DNA of 64,000 bases from Massilia aurea (GCF_024753205.1 NZ_JANUGZ010000003.1:496001-560000); one strand, 5' to 3'. Counted from the stretch's first letter, positions 52,653 to 62,654 are shown. Notes: generated by a model not told the origin, from the letters alone. Program-made: numbers and translations.

Positions 52653-52725
52653 ACAGTGCTTTGTCTTGTCCGGCCGGCCCTCGTGCGCCCGGCAATGCGA
52701 CACCCCACCAACTGATAGGACTGTT

Positions 52726-53049
52726 ATGACCCACGTTGTCACCGAATCGTGCATCAGCTGTCGTTACACCGACTGCGTCGATGTATGCCCGGTAGATTGT
52801 TTCCGGGAAGGCCCGAATTTCCTCGCCATCGATCCCGACGAGTGCATCGATTGCGCCGTGTGCGTCGCCGAGTGCCCCGTGAATGCAATCTTTGCCGAAG
52901 AAGACGTGCCCGGCGATCAACAGCAGTTCATCAAGATCAATGCCGATCTGTCGCGCTTCTGGCCGTCGATTACCAAGACGAAGGCCGCCCTGCCAGAGGC
53001 CGACAAGTGGAAAGACGTCACGGACAAGCTCGACCAACTGGTTCGCTGA
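52726..53049 (+). CDS. fdxA: 7Fe ferredoxin FdxA
   Basis: 107 residues from ATG 52726 (TAGGA upstream). The cysteine set matches Azotobacter ferredoxin I: Cys9, 17 and 50 for the 3Fe-4S cluster, Cys21, 40, 43 and 46 for the 4Fe-4S cluster, with free Cys12 and Cys25. Cytoplasmic low-potential electron carrier. It is followed 120 bp later by a ferredoxin-NADP reductase, its likely partner; in Azotobacter this pair takes part in the oxidative stress response. Confidence 0.95.
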   Translation: MTHVVTESCISCRYTDCVDVCPVDCFREGPNFLAIDPDECIDCAVCVAECPVNAIFAEEDVPGDQQQFIKINADLSRFWPSITKTKAALPEADKWKDVTDKLDQLVR

Positions 53050-53169
53050 TCGGGCGGTCAGGTCGCCGTCGCGCCGGCTGTTGTGCGCCGGCGCCGGTCG
53101 CGCGGGCGTTACGCGTGGCGGCTCCGGCCGCCCTCGCCTCACCATTCAAACATCACAGGATTTAAGCGC

Positions 53170-54267
53170 ATGACTATCAGTGCCACCCACGAAGCGGGCA
53201 GCATCGCTCCCAACAGTTCGTTCGCCGGCGCCATCGAGACCGATGCCGTCATCATCGGCGCCGGTCCGGTCGGCCTGTTCCAGGTCTTCGAACTGGGCCT
53301 GCTCGAAATCAAGGCCCACGTCATCGATTCGCTGCCAGCAGTCGGCGGCCAGTGCGTGGAACTGTATCCGGACAAGCCGATCTATGACATTCCGGCCGTG
53401 CCGGTCTGCACCGGCCAGGAACTGACCGACAACCTGCTCAAGCAGATCGAGCCGTTCGAGCCAACGTTCCACCTGGGCCAGGAAGTCACCGGCGTGCAGC
53501 GCCGTGAAGACAACCGGTTCAATGTCGAGACGTCGACCGGTACCCAGTTCATCACCAAGACCATCTTCATCGCTGCCGGCGTCGGTTCGTTCCAGGCGCG
53601 CACGATCAAGGTCGACGCAATCGACAAGTTCGAAAACGAACAGCTGTTCTACCGTGTCAAGGATCCGGCACGTTTCGACGGCAAGAACATCGTCATCTGC
53701 GGCGGCGGCGACTCGGCACTCGACTGGGCGCTGAACTTCGTCGGCAAGGCAGAGTCCGTCGTGCTGGTGCACCGCCGTGACGACTTCCGCGCGGCCCCAA
53801 GCTCGGTGGCCAAGATGAAGGCGCTGTGCGACGAATACGAAATGCAGCTGATCACCGGCCAGGTCACCGGCTTCGATGAAAAAGACGGCAAGCTGACCGA
53901 AGTGAAGGTCACCGGCGCCGACGGCGTCACCCGCCGCGTTCCGCTGGACATGCTGCTGGTGTTCTTCGGCCTGTCGCCAAAACTGGGCCCGATCGCCGAG
54001 TGGGGCCTGGACATCGAGCGCAAGCAGCTGAAAGTGGTCGACACCGAGAAGTTCGAGACGAATGTCCCGGGCATCTTCGCCGTCGGCGACATCAACACCT
54101 ATCCGGGCAAGAAAAAGCTGATCCTGTCGGGCTTCCACGAAGCGGCACTGGCTGCATTCGGCGCTGCACCCTACATCTTCCCGGACAAGAAGATCCACAT
54201 GCAGTACACGACCACGTCGCCAAAGCTGCACAAGATCCTGGGCGTCGAGACGCCAGTCTTCGACTAA
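53170..54267 (+). CDS. Ferredoxin--NADP reductase, thioredoxin-reductase-like type
   Basis: 365 residues from ATG 53170 (CAGGA upstream). FAD motif [20 protein letters not shown] near residue 27 and NAD(P) motif [15 protein letters not shown] near residue 175. The absence of a CxxC redox pair separates it from true thioredoxin reductase, and the C-terminal [20 protein letters not shown] is typical of type 2 bacterial ferredoxin-NADP reductases. It moves electrons between NADPH and ferredoxin or flavodoxin. The neighbour fdxA encodes a likely partner. Followed by a strong terminator. Confidence 0.93.
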   Translation: MTISATHEAGSIAPNSSFAGAIETDAVIIGAGPVGLFQVFELGLLEIKAHVIDSLPAVGGQCVELYPDKPIYDIPAVPVCTGQELTDNLLKQIEPFEPTFHLGQEVTGVQRREDNRFNVETSTGTQFITKTIFIAAGVGSFQARTIKVDAIDKFENEQLFYRVKDPARFDGKNIVICGGGDSALDWALNFVGKAESVVLVHRRDDFRAAPSSVAKMKALCDEYEMQLITGQVTGFDEKDGKLTEVKVTGADGVTRRVPLDMLLVFFGLSPKLGPIAEWGLDIERKQLKVVDTEKFETNVPGIFAVGDINTYPGKKKLILSGFHEAALAAFGAAPYIFPDKKIHMQYTTTSPKLHKILGVETPVFD

Positions 54268-54315
54268 ACAGCCGGTCACAGTCGTTCAGTAACATCGCAA
54301 CGACAAGGTCCCGTT

Positions 54316-54347
54316 AAAACGCCCCGCATCGCGGGGCGTTTTGTTTT
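54316..54347 (+). terminator. Intrinsic terminator of the fdxA-reductase unit
   Basis: Perfect stem AAAACGCCCCGC / GCGGGGCGTTTT with a three-base loop and T-rich tail, about 50 bp after the reductase stop. Confidence 0.9.
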
Positions 54348-54450
54348 ATGTGGGATGCCCAACGAAGCGCGCACGGGTAAATATGCTACAAGTGCAGCAT
54401 GCTTCAGCATCGGGCCCGCTCAGGTTTCCACAAGCCAAAAGCAAATCCCC

Positions 54451-54472
54451 TATAATCGTTGAAGCTTCAACG
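54451..54472 (+). promoter_or_regulatory. phaZ -10 element with overlapping palindromic operator
   Basis: TATAAT at 54451-54456 is followed at once by the perfect 16-bp palindrome CGTTGAAGCTTCAACG (54457-54472), which would cover the transcription start. No strong -35 hexamer is seen, suggesting regulated transcription. TGC/GCA-rich sequence at 54384-54409 lies upstream. Confidence 0.6.
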
Positions 54473-54514
54473 CAAATCTTTTGCGGCGCGCGCAGTTAAT
54501 AGAAGGATTTATTT

Positions 54515-55750
54515 ATGCTTTACCAATTGCACGAAATGCAACGCTCCTTCCTGACCCCACTCATGCAGTGGGCTGAGGCGTCGTCGAAGATGTTTTCCAA
54601 TCCCGTCTCACCATTTGCACACACCCCGTTTTCGCAGCGGATTGCCGCCGGATACGAGCTGATGTACCGCCTGGGCAAGGAATACCAGAAGCCGGCCTTC
54701 GGCTTGAAGACCACGACAATCAAGGGCGAAGAAGTTGGCATCGTCGAAGAGATCGTGCTCGAAAAGCCGTTCTGCAGCCTGCTGCACTTCAAGAAGGACT
54801 TGCCCGCCGCCGGCATCGCCGCCCTCGCCCAGCCGACCGTGCTGCTCGTCGCGCCGCTGTCCGGCCACCATGCCACGCTGCTGCGCGACACGGTCAAGGC
54901 GCTGCTGGTCGACCATGACGTGTTCATCACCGACTGGACCGACGCGCGCATGGTGCCGCTGTCCGACGGCCCGTTCCACCTCGACAATTACATCTTCTAC
55001 ATCCAGGACTTCATCCGTCACCTGGGCCCGGACGTGCACGTGATCTCCGTGTGCCAGCCGACCGTGCCGGTGCTGGCCGCGATCGCGCTGATGGCAAGCG
55101 AGAAAGACGCCAAGCTGCCCAAGACGATGACGATGATGGGCGGTCCGATCGATCCGCGCAAATCGCCCACCGCCGTCAATGACCTGGCCGTCGAAAAGCC
55201 GTTCTCGTGGTTCGAGAACACCGTGATCTATTCCGTGCCGGGCAATTACCCGGGCTTTGGCCGCAAGGTCTATCCGGGCTTTCTGCAGCACGCCGGCTTC
55301 ATCGCGATGAACCCGGGCCGCCATGCCCAGAGCCACCGCGAGTTCTATCAGCACCTGGTGCAGGGCGACGACGATTCGGCCGAATCGCACCGCCAGTTCT
55401 ACGATGAATACAACGCCGTGCTCGACATGCCGGCCGAATACTATCTGGACACGATCAAGACCGTGTTCCAGGATTTCAGCCTGCCGAAAGGCACGTGGAA
55501 CGTCGGCGGCAATCTGGTGCGCCCGCAGGACATCAAAACGGTGGCATTGCTCACCGTCGAAGGCGAGCTGGACGATATTTCGGGCATCGGCCAGACCAGC
55601 GCTGCGCACGATCTGTGCAGTGGCGTGCCGGCCGAGAAAAAACAGGCGTTCGTCGTCGAGAAAGCCGGCCACTACGGTATCTTCTCGGGCCGCCGCTGGC
55701 GCGAGATCGTGTGTCCGAAGATTACACAATTCATCCGCGAGAACAAATAA
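54515..55750 (+). CDS. phaZ: Intracellular polyhydroxyalkanoate depolymerase
   Basis: 411 residues; GAAGGA upstream of ATG 54515. Intracellular depolymerase that degrades stored polyhydroxybutyrate on granules. The nucleophile is Cys180 in HVISVCQPTVPVLAA, the position where the Ralstonia-type enzyme uses cysteine instead of serine. The likely acid lies in TVEGELDDISG and the base in EKAGHYGIFSGRRW. No signal peptide, consistent with intracellular action. The PHA synthase genes are not in this window. The promoter carries a palindrome that may be an operator. Confidence 0.93.
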   Translation: MLYQLHEMQRSFLTPLMQWAEASSKMFSNPVSPFAHTPFSQRIAAGYELMYRLGKEYQKPAFGLKTTTIKGEEVGIVEEIVLEKPFCSLLHFKKDLPAAGIAALAQPTVLLVAPLSGHHATLLRDTVKALLVDHDVFITDWTDARMVPLSDGPFHLDNYIFYIQDFIRHLGPDVHVISVCQPTVPVLAAIALMASEKDAKLPKTMTMMGGPIDPRKSPTAVNDLAVEKPFSWFENTVIYSVPGNYPGFGRKVYPGFLQHAGFIAMNPGRHAQSHREFYQHLVQGDDDSAESHRQFYDEYNAVLDMPAEYYLDTIKTVFQDFSLPKGTWNVGGNLVRPQDIKTVALLTVEGELDDISGIGQTSAAHDLCSGVPAEKKQAFVVEKAGHYGIFSGRRWREIVCPKITQFIRENK

Positions 55751-55767
55751 GCGACCGCTGAATGAAC

Positions 55768-55798
55768 AATGCCATGGCAAGCGCCATGGCATTTTTTT
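55768..55798 (+). terminator. Intrinsic terminator of phaZ
   Basis: Stem AATGCCATGGC / GCCATGGCATT with an AAGC loop and a seven-T run. Confidence 0.9.
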
Positions 55799-55813
55799 GC
55801 GCTCTAGATACGC

Positions 55814-56158
55814 TCAGCGCCCCAGCACCACCTGCTCGACCCGGCCGGTCGCGATGGCCACCAGCGCGAAGCTGCGATCGGCCTGCACCCACTGGTGCCC
55901 GCGTGGCGGCTTGGTCAAGCGCAGCTTGCGCCAGTCCTCGACCACGTACTGGACCGCCTGATAGCGTGCGGGCAGGCGCTCGCCACGGCGCAACTCGCCG
56001 CTGGATTCCACGCTGCGGTATAGCGACGGCAGCTCGAGCGCCACCTCGGTATGCTCGGGCGGCGCCGTGGCATGGCTGTCCTTGGTGTTGCGCGTGTGCA
56101 GGTTGTCGCCTGCAGAAAAAATGGCAGCAAACAGCAACGGGGCGATCAATTCGTTCAT
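55814..56158 (-). CDS. RcnB-like periplasmic protein
   Basis: 114 residues. The hydrophobic N-terminus (MNELIAPLLFAAIFSAG) looks like a signal sequence. The C-terminal half has YVVEDWRKLRLTKPPRGHQW then VQADRSFALVAIATGRVEQV, the pattern of RcnB-family proteins (Y-x-V-x-D-W-R, PPRGYxW, VAxxTGxI). In E. coli RcnB helps nickel/cobalt homeostasis with the RcnA pump, but most family members are uncharacterised and no pump gene is here. It is convergent with phaZ and divergent from rsxB. Confidence 0.78.
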   Translation of the reverse strand: MNELIAPLLFAAIFSAGDNLHTRNTKDSHATAPPEHTEVALELPSLYRSVESSGELRRGERLPARYQAVQYVVEDWRKLRLTKPPRGHQWVQADRSFALVAIATGRVEQVVLGR

Positions 56159-56330
56159 GTCAGTCCTCGTCGGTGGATCGGTTTATAGTACAGCAGGTTA
56201 CGCCCAACACCTCTGTTCGATTGACCACGCACGTGATGCATCCGTTTCCACGCCATGCCGGCGCGCCGGGTTTCACCGCAGCGCCCGGCATTTTGGCGGA
56301 TAATGTCGGCTTTACTAGATCCGCTACACC

Positions 56331-57008
56331 GTGACCAAAGCCCTCGCCGACCAGCTCGAAGACCTGCTGCCGCAGACCCAGTGCACCAAGTGCGGCTATC
56401 CCGCGTGCCGTCCGTATGCGGAAGCGATCGCCAGCGGCGAAGCCGACATCAACCAGTGCCCGCCCGGCGGCATGGAGGGCGTGCGCCGCCTGGCCGCCGC
56501 CACGGGCCGCGCCGTGATCCCGATCAATCCCGCCAATGGCATTGAGCGTCCGCGCCCGGTGGCCTTCATCGACGAGGCGCTGTGTATCGGCTGCACGCTG
56601 TGCATCCAGGCGTGTCCGGTCGATGCGATCCTGGGCGCGGCCAAGCAGATGCACACGATCCTGCCAAGCCTGTGCACCGGCTGCGACCTGTGCGTGGCGC
56701 CCTGCCCGGTCGATTGCATCGCGATGGTGCCGGTCACGGGCGAGCGCACCGGCTGGGATGCCTGGAGCCAGCCAGCGGCCGATGCGGCGCGCAGCCGCCA
56801 CGACTTTCGCGAAGCGCGCCTGCGCCGCGAGCGCGACGAGAACGACGCGCGCCTGGCCGCCAAGGCCGTGCAAAAGATGCGTGAAGTCACGGCCGAAGCC
56901 ACCAATACCCCCGAAGAGCTGGCGGAAAAAGAGCGCAAGCGCGCGATCATCGCCGCCGCCATGGAACGCGCGCGCCTGAAAGCCGCCGGCAACACCGACC
57001 CGACCTGA
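56331..57008 (+). CDS. rsxB: RnfB/RsxB-type iron-sulfur protein lacking the membrane anchor
   Basis: 225 residues from GTG 56331. Unlike membrane-bound RnfB there is no N-terminal helix: the protein starts at the 4Fe-4S domain with Cys18, 21, 26 and 43 ([14 protein letters not shown]). It continues with two 4Fe-4S ferredoxin motifs, Cys85/88/91/95 and Cys115/118/121/125, and ends in a charged helical tail. Full Rnf complexes have six or more subunits; none of the others is here. It lies five bases upstream of nth, an Fe-S enzyme, in an apparent two-gene operon. The stand-alone form is known from betaproteobacteria; its electron partner is unclear. Confidence 0.88.
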   Translation: MTKALADQLEDLLPQTQCTKCGYPACRPYAEAIASGEADINQCPPGGMEGVRRLAAATGRAVIPINPANGIERPRPVAFIDEALCIGCTLCIQACPVDAILGAAKQMHTILPSLCTGCDLCVAPCPVDCIAMVPVTGERTGWDAWSQPAADAARSRHDFREARLRRERDENDARLAAKAVQKMREVTAEATNTPEELAEKERKRAIIAAAMERARLKAAGNTDPT

Positions 57009-57013
57009 CCTGC

Positions 57014-57712
57014 ATGAATTCCGCCAAACGTTACGAGATTTTCACGCGCTTTCGCGCGGCCAACCCGACGCCCACCACCGAGCTCGAATTTTCGACGCCG
57101 TTCGAGCTGTTGATTGCGGTGCTGCTGTCAGCCCAGTCGACCGACGTCGGCGTGAACAAGGCCATGCGCCGCTTGTTCCCGGTGGCGAACACGCCACAGG
57201 CAATCCTCGACTTGGGCATCGATGAGCTCAAGACCTATATCGCGACCATTGGCCTGTACAACACGAAGGCGAAGAACGTGATCGCCACCTGTCAGATCCT
57301 GGTCGAGCAGCATGGCGGCGAAGTACCGCCCGTCCGCGAAGCGCTCGAGGCGCTGCCGGGCGTGGGCCGCAAGACAGCGAACGTCGTGCTCAACACGGCC
57401 TTTGGCGAACCGACGATGGCGGTCGACACGCACATTTTCCGCGTCTCGAATCGCACGAAGATCGCGCCGGGCAAGAACGTCGACATCGTCGAACAGAAGC
57501 TGCTGAAGTTCGTGCCGAAGGAATTCCTGCACGACGCCCACCACTGGCTGATCCTGCACGGGCGCTACACCTGCGTTGCGCGCAAGCCCAAATGCTGGAA
57601 TTGCCTGATTGCCGACCTGTGCGAGTTCAGGGACAAGACGCCAGCGCCGGCGGGTGTACTCGAGCCGGCTGCCGTTGCGGCGGCCACGGCAGCTGTCTCG
57701 GCGGCAAGCTAA
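57014..57712 (+). CDS. nth: Endonuclease III
   Basis: 232 residues. DNA glycosylase/AP lyase for oxidised pyrimidines. Helix-hairpin-helix LPGVGRKTANVVLNTAFG with catalytic Lys120 and Asp138 (MAVDTHIFRVSNR) at E. coli numbering, and the 4Fe-4S loop CVARKPKCWNCLIADLC (C-x6-C-x2-C-x5-C). An Ala-rich tail of about 20 residues extends the C-terminus beyond the usual length. Follows rsxB by five bases. Its stop overlaps that of the convergent NTF2-like gene by four bases. Confidence 0.96.
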   Translation: MNSAKRYEIFTRFRAANPTPTTELEFSTPFELLIAVLLSAQSTDVGVNKAMRRLFPVANTPQAILDLGIDELKTYIATIGLYNTKAKNVIATCQILVEQHGGEVPPVREALEALPGVGRKTANVVLNTAFGEPTMAVDTHIFRVSNRTKIAPGKNVDIVEQKLLKFVPKEFLHDAHHWLILHGRYTCVARKPKCWNCLIADLCEFRDKTPAPAGVLEPAAVAAATAAVSAAS

Positions 57713-58068
57713 ATCCGGGTCTCGCCGGTCGCGAACGACGCGCGCACGATGCGCCCGTCCACCACTTCGTAGACGCACAGCATCTCGACCGTGCCCTGGC
57801 CTTCCGGAAAGTTGCGGGTCACGATCTCGAGGTCGGTGACAAAGTTGCCCAGTACCGTGCGCGACAGCAGCCGCGCGTGCAGGTCGGGTTCGAGAAAACG
57901 CTGTTCGTAACGCGGCCGGATCTGGTCGTGGCCGCGGGCCAGCAGGTCGCCATGCAGCGCGAACTGCGCCGCATCCGGCGCATAAGTACGCATCAACCCA
58001 TCGAGGTCTTTGGCATTGTAGGCGTCGAGCTGCGCCTGTACCACGGCGGAAGGTGAAAGAGGCGTCAT
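57709..58068 (-). CDS. NTF2-like (SnoaL/ketosteroid isomerase fold) protein
   Basis: 119 residues from ATG 58068; an earlier start would add 17 residues without a ribosome binding site. The sequence PSAVVQAQLDAYNAKDLDGL then MRTYAPDAAQFALHGDLLAR and a C-terminal EMLCVYEVVDGRIVRASF is the cone-shaped NTF2-like fold. Ligand or reaction unknown; these proteins range from isomerases to binding domains. Convergent with nth. Confidence 0.83.
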   Translation of the reverse strand: MTPLSPSAVVQAQLDAYNAKDLDGLMRTYAPDAAQFALHGDLLARGHDQIRPRYEQRFLEPDLHARLLSRTVLGNFVTDLEIVTRNFPEGQGTVEMLCVYEVVDGRIVRASFATGETRI

Positions 58069-58158
58069 CGGATGGTGGCTCACAAGGTGCGCCACCGGTT
58101 GCCGGGCCCATCCCGGCACTACGGGCGCGCGGGCATCTTACCGCGCACCCGGTTCGTG

Positions 58159-59733
58159 TCAAGCAGCCAGTGCCAGTTTGGTACGGGGCGGCGCCACGGC
58201 GCCGCTTGGCTCTTCCACCTTGAACACGCTGACCACTTCCGTCAGCGCCACCGTCTGCTCGCGCAGCGATTGCGCGGCGGCGGCGGCCTGCTCGACCAGC
58301 GCCGCATTCTGCTGGGTCGTGACATCCATTTCAGTGACGGCCTGGTTGACCTGCGAGATGCCCTGACTCTGCTCGCTGCTGGCGGCGCTGATCTCGGTGA
58401 TGATGGCCATCACGCCGCGCACGCTGGCCAGGATCTCGCCCATCGTCACGCCCGCTTCGCCGGCCAGCCGGTCGCCCGTTTCCACGCAGGCCACCGATTC
58501 ACCAATCAGGTCCTTGATTTCCTTTGCCGCTGTCGCCGAACGCTGCGCGAGGGTGCGCACTTCGCCGGCCACGACGGCAAAGCCGCGGCCCTGCTCGCCG
58601 GCGCGCGCCGCTTCGACCGCCGCGTTGAGCGCCAGGATATTGGTCTGGAACGCGATGCCGTCGATGACGCCGATGATGTCGGTGATCTTGCGCGACGACG
58701 CGCTGATCGACGCCATCGTGCCCACCACCTGCTCGACCACCTTGCCGCCCTTGACCGCCACATCGCAGGCCGACACGGCCAGTACGCTGGCCTGGCGTGC
58801 ATTGTCGGCATTCTGGATAACGGTCGAAGTCAGTTCTTCCATCGACGACGCCGTCTCTTCGAGCGCGCCGGCCTGGCGCTCGGTGCGCGCCGACAGGTCG
58901 AGGTTGCCCTGCGCGATTTCGCCGGACGCCACCGCGATGGTCTCGGCCCCGCCGCGCACTTCGAGCACGATGCGCTGCAGGCTGGCCGACATCTCCTTCA
59001 ACGCGGTCAACAGCTGCCCCGTCTCATCGTTGCTGCGCACCGTGATTGCGGTGCGCAGGTCGCCCGCCGCCACGCTGCGCGCGGCCTCGACCGCTTCGTC
59101 GAGCGGCCGCGTGATCGAACGCGACACCAGGATACCGGCGATGACGGCCACTACGGCGCCCACCAGCATCAGGCTGTAGCTGAGCAGCGTGGCCCGCTTG
59201 CCCACCGCATCGGCCTCGGCCGCCGTGGCCAGGCTGACGGCCGACATCTTTTCCTGGGCCTGCACCAGCAGCTCGGCCGGTGCACGGTCCTTGCCCTTGA
59301 CCGCGATATCGCCAGCGGAGGCATCGAAACCGGCCGCTTCGAAATCCTGGTAGCCGCGCCGGAAATCCGCACCCATGGTCGCGTGCGCCGCGCCGAACTG
59401 CGTCACCAGGGTCCGCACTTCGCCTTCCGGCATGGCGTCCAGCAAGGCCTTGACCTGTTGGGCGACTTCCGTCTCGTTCTTCTGGAACGCGTTCCAATAC
59501 TTGACGCGTTCGCTTTCCTGTTTGCCACGCAACAGGGTGTTCTTCCACTCCTGGACCTGCTTGCGGAAATGGGACAGCAGTTCTTGCACCTGCTGCGCCT
59601 GGCCTTCGGTGACCACCGCCTGGCGGAAGGTATCGACCGAGCTGTTCAGCTGCGCCATGCCGAAGAAGCCTGCGCAGGCGACGAGCAAGGTGACGGCGGC
59701 AAAACCCAGTGGTAATTTGCGACTTAGTTTCAT
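58159..59733 (-). CDS. Methyl-accepting chemotaxis protein
   Basis: 524 residues from ATG 59733 (AGGA upstream). Membrane helix at about 8-28, a periplasmic helical-bundle ligand domain of about 160 residues (four-helix type), second helix at about 188-207 ([16 protein letters not shown]), HAMP domain with [20 protein letters not shown], then the cytoplasmic signalling hairpin with [20 protein letters not shown], which binds CheA and CheW. The C-terminus lacks an NWETF-type tail for CheR. The ligand is unknown and no che genes are nearby, so it is an orphan receptor. Confidence 0.93.
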   Translation of the reverse strand: MKLSRKLPLGFAAVTLLVACAGFFGMAQLNSSVDTFRQAVVTEGQAQQVQELLSHFRKQVQEWKNTLLRGKQESERVKYWNAFQKNETEVAQQVKALLDAMPEGEVRTLVTQFGAAHATMGADFRRGYQDFEAAGFDASAGDIAVKGKDRAPAELLVQAQEKMSAVSLATAAEADAVGKRATLLSYSLMLVGAVVAVIAGILVSRSITRPLDEAVEAARSVAAGDLRTAITVRSNDETGQLLTALKEMSASLQRIVLEVRGGAETIAVASGEIAQGNLDLSARTERQAGALEETASSMEELTSTVIQNADNARQASVLAVSACDVAVKGGKVVEQVVGTMASISASSRKITDIIGVIDGIAFQTNILALNAAVEAARAGEQGRGFAVVAGEVRTLAQRSATAAKEIKDLIGESVACVETGDRLAGEAGVTMGEILASVRGVMAIITEISAASSEQSQGISQVNQAVTEMDVTTQQNAALVEQAAAAAQSLREQTVALTEVVSVFKVEEPSGAVAPPRTKLALAA

Positions 59734-59888
59734 GACAGGTCCTGAATATATACGCGCGACGCGCTTAAGCGCAGTGTATCCCCAAGCGTAACGCTTGAAT
59801 CTCTGCGGCAATATTTTTGGACGATTTGGGAGACAAACCCGCCGTTGCGTCAGATTGGCGCAACAGCCGGTTGGTTAGTGCTCGCTAT

Positions 59889-61007
59889 CTACAGCAAGAC
59901 CATATTGTCGCGATGGATGAGCTCGGGTCCTTCGACGAAGCTGAGGATGCGCTCGATCTCGGTCGACGAATGACGCATGATGCGCCGCACTTCGCTGCTC
60001 GCGTAATTGGTCAATCCGCGCGCCAGCGGCTTGCCCGCTTCGTCCACGCAGGTGACCACCTGGCCACGGCCGAACTCGCCCTTGACGGCAATGACGCCGA
60101 TCGGCAAGAGCGACTTGCCTTCGCGCGTGAGCTTGACTGCCGCGCCGGCGTCGATGACGACTTCGCCGCTCGTGTGCAGATGGTCGACCATCCACTGGCG
60201 GCGCGCCGTCAGGCGGCCGGTCGGGGCCAGCAACTGCGTGCCGATCGCTTCGCCACCCGCCAGGCGCGTAAGGACATCCGGCTCACGGCCCCAGGCGATC
60301 ACGGTGTGCGCGCCGGAGCGCGCGGCGCGCTTGGCCGCCAGCACTTTGGTCAGCATGCCACCGCTGCCGATGCTGCTGCCGGCGCCGCCTGCCATGCTTT
60401 CCAGTGCCACGTCGCCGGCCTGAGCGTGCGCGATCAGGCGCGCATCCGGGTGCTTGCGCGGGTCGGCCGAGTACAAGCCGGGCTGGTCCGTCAGGATGAC
60501 GAGCGCATCGGCCTCGATCAGGTTGGCGACCAGCGCACCCAGGGTGTCGTTGTCGCCGAACTTGATCTCGTCGGTGACGACGGTATCGTTCTCGTTGATG
60601 ATCGGCACCACCTTCAGGCGCAGCAAGGTGGTCAGCGTCGAGCGCGCGTTCAGATAGCGTTCGCGGTCGGCCAGGTCGGCATGCGTGAGCAGCACCTGGG
60701 CCGTTTGCACGCCGTGCGCGCGAAAGCTCGTTTCATAGATTTGCGCCAGGCCCATCTGGCCACAGGCGGCGCACGCCTGCAGTTCGTGGATATCGGTGGG
60801 GCGCTTCGTGAAGCCCAGGCGCAGCATGCCTTCGGCAATGGCGCCCGAGCTGACCAGGACCACGTCCTTGCCAAGGGCGCGCAGTGCGGCAATCTGGGAT
60901 GCCCAGCGGGCAATGGCGGTATGGTCCAGCCCCCTGCCCTCGTCGGTGACGAGGGAGGAGCCGACCTTGACGATGATGCGGGAAGCTTGTTGGAGGGCAG
61001 AGTTCAT
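59889..61007 (-). CDS. proB: Glutamate 5-kinase
   Basis: 372 residues. First step of proline synthesis: ATP-dependent phosphorylation of glutamate. Amino-acid kinase domain with [42 protein letters not shown] and [14 protein letters not shown], then a C-terminal PUA domain (about 275-360, [17 protein letters not shown]). Its ATG overlaps the TGA of the small membrane-protein gene upstream (ATGA). Part of the obgE-proB run common in betaproteobacteria. Confidence 0.96.
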   Translation of the reverse strand: MNSALQQASRIIVKVGSSLVTDEGRGLDHTAIARWASQIAALRALGKDVVLVSSGAIAEGMLRLGFTKRPTDIHELQACAACGQMGLAQIYETSFRAHGVQTAQVLLTHADLADRERYLNARSTLTTLLRLKVVPIINENDTVVTDEIKFGDNDTLGALVANLIEADALVILTDQPGLYSADPRKHPDARLIAHAQAGDVALESMAGGAGSSIGSGGMLTKVLAAKRAARSGAHTVIAWGREPDVLTRLAGGEAIGTQLLAPTGRLTARRQWMVDHLHTSGEVVIDAGAAVKLTREGKSLLPIGVIAVKGEFGRGQVVTCVDEAGKPLARGLTNYASSEVRRIMRHSSTEIERILSFVEGPELIHRDNMVLL

Positions 61008-61429
61008 GGCGACAGGAATTTTCCCCGCGGGCGCAATGCGAGCAGGGAAAGTCCTGCCAGCAGTTCAACCGCGCAGACAGCGAGTAAGACCCCCGTGGGC
61101 AAGCCGATCGCAAAGGCCGCGGCGAGGCGGCCGGCCGGCTGGGCCAGGAGGAACAAGGCAGTCAGGTCGCCCAGGATCGGCTGATTGCCGTGCCTGGCCG
61201 CCAACAGCGCCAGCCCCGCGGTAGCGAGGCGGACGCCCACATAGATGGCGTAAAACTGGCTGTAGCCATTCACGCCAACCAAAAACAGGCCCATCGCCGA
61301 CGCAATACGGTCGGGATCGAGCAATGCCGCCAGCGAGGCCAGCGAGCTGACGGTCGCGACCAGCTGCAACAGCTGGCCGCGCAGCCAGGCGCGCGACCAG
61401 GTGGCGGGCTGAGGAACGCTACCAGCCAA
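61004..61429 (-). CDS. Small membrane protein between obgE and proB, DUF4345-like
   Basis: 141 residues with about four hydrophobic helices ([71 protein letters not shown]). The pattern is loosely DUF4345-like, but I do not recognise it firmly. No ATG is available near the front: TTG 61429 starts three bases after the obgE stop and is the best choice. It ends in an ATGA overlap with proB. Both junctions imply translational coupling within the operon. Function unknown. Confidence 0.68.
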   Translation of the reverse strand: MAGSVPQPATWSRAWLRGQLLQLVATVSSLASLAALLDPDRIASAMGLFLVGVNGYSQFYAIYVGVRLATAGLALLAARHGNQPILGDLTALFLLAQPAGRLAAAFAIGLPTGVLLAVCAVELLAGLSLLALRPRGKFLSP

Positions 61430-61432
61430 GGG

Positions 61433-62545
61433 TCAGTCTTCGAGGATCTTGAAGCGTGGATCGTCCGGATCGATCGACGAAATCCCGCGCGCTTCTTCGG
61501 TCATCGCGGTTTCTTCGGCGCGATGCTCGGCGTGGCGCTTTTCTTCCAGGTGCAGGTAGATCGCGTTGATCAGTTCCTGGCAGCCTTCGCGGTTCAGCGC
61601 CGAAATCTCGAACACCGGGCCCTTCCAGGCCAGGCGCTTGATCATGTCCTTGACGCGCTTCTTGCGCTCGGCTTCGTCCAGCACGTCGAGCTTGTTGAGT
61701 ACGAGCCAGCGTGGCTTGTTCAGCAGCTCTTCGTCGTACTTTTCGAGTTCCTTGATCAGGGCCTTGGCTTCCTTGACCGGATCGATGTTCGCTTCGAACG
61801 ACGACAGGTCGACGATGTGCAGCAGCAAGCCGGTACGCGCCAGGTGACGCAGGAACTGGTGACCCAGGCCCGCACCTTCGGCGGCGCCTTCAATCAGGCC
61901 CGGAATGTCGGCCACAACAAAGCTCTTTTCGTGCGACACGCGCACCACGCCCAGATTCGGGTGCAAGGTGGTGAACGGGTAATCGGCAATCTTCGGGCGC
62001 GCATTCGAGACGGCGGTGATGAAGGTCGATTTACCGGCGTTCGGCATGCCCAGGAGGCCCACGTCCGCCAGAACTTTCAGTTCCAGGCGCAACGTGCGAC
62101 GCTCGCCTTCCTTGCCTTCGGTCTTTTGACGCGGGGCGCGGTTGGTCGAACTTTTAAAGTGGATATTGCCCCAGCCGCCCTCGCCGCCTTTAGCGAGCAG
62201 TTCGGTCTGGCCATGTTCGGTCAGGTCGGCAATGATTTCGCCATTGACATCGTCGATGATGAGCGTGCCAACCGGCATGCGCATATAGATGTCTTCGGCG
62301 CCTTTGCCATAGCAATCCGAGCCGCGGCCCGGTTCGCCGTGCTTGCCGGTGTGGACTTTCGAATAGCGAAAGTCGACCAGCGTGTTGACGTTGCGGTCGG
62401 CAACCACAAAGATCGAACTGCCCGTGCCGCCATCGCCGCCGTCGGGACCGCCAAATGGGCGGAACTTTTCGCGCCGGAACGAGGCGCATCCGTTGCCGCC
62501 GTCGCCTCCGATGACTTCAATTTTTGCTTCGTCGATAAACTTCAT
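61433..62545 (-). CDS. obgE: Obg GTPase
   Basis: 370 residues. Essential GTPase acting in 50S ribosome assembly and growth control. N-terminal Obg glycine-rich domain ([31 protein letters not shown]), then the G domain with G1 GMPNAGKST (about 166-174), G3 [10 protein letters not shown]4 NKLD and G5 SALN. The C-terminus ends acidic ([12 protein letters not shown]). Follows rpmA, as in many bacteria, with a terminator between. Confidence 0.97.
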   Translation of the reverse strand: MKFIDEAKIEVIGGDGGNGCASFRREKFRPFGGPDGGDGGTGSSIFVVADRNVNTLVDFRYSKVHTGKHGEPGRGSDCYGKGAEDIYMRMPVGTLIIDDVNGEIIADLTEHGQTELLAKGGEGGWGNIHFKSSTNRAPRQKTEGKEGERRTLRLELKVLADVGLLGMPNAGKSTFITAVSNARPKIADYPFTTLHPNLGVVRVSHEKSFVVADIPGLIEGAAEGAGLGHQFLRHLARTGLLLHIVDLSSFEANIDPVKEAKALIKELEKYDEELLNKPRWLVLNKLDVLDEAERKKRVKDMIKRLAWKGPVFEISALNREGCQELINAIYLHLEEKRHAEHRAEETAMTEEARGISSIDPDDPRFKILED

Positions 62546-62569
62546 GATTGTGACCGCTTAAAAACTAAA

Positions 62570-62596
62570 AAAGGCCCTACCGTGGGCAGAGCCTTT
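62570..62596 (-). terminator. Intrinsic terminator between rpmA and obgE
   Basis: On the minus strand AAAGGCTCTGCC-CAC-GGTAGGGCCTTT forms a 12-bp stem with two G-U pairs, followed by T residues. Read-through probably supplies obgE. Confidence 0.75.
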
Positions 62597-62654
62597 CGAT
62601 GGAAGGCTTGCGCCTTGCAAAGAAGCGCCGCTCGAAAGCGGCGCGAGTGCGTTA

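Noticed and set aside
58072..59715. 547-codon plus-strand frame opposite the chemoreceptor
   Set aside because: His/Arg/Asp-rich shadow; the minus strand carries clear HAMP and signalling motifs.
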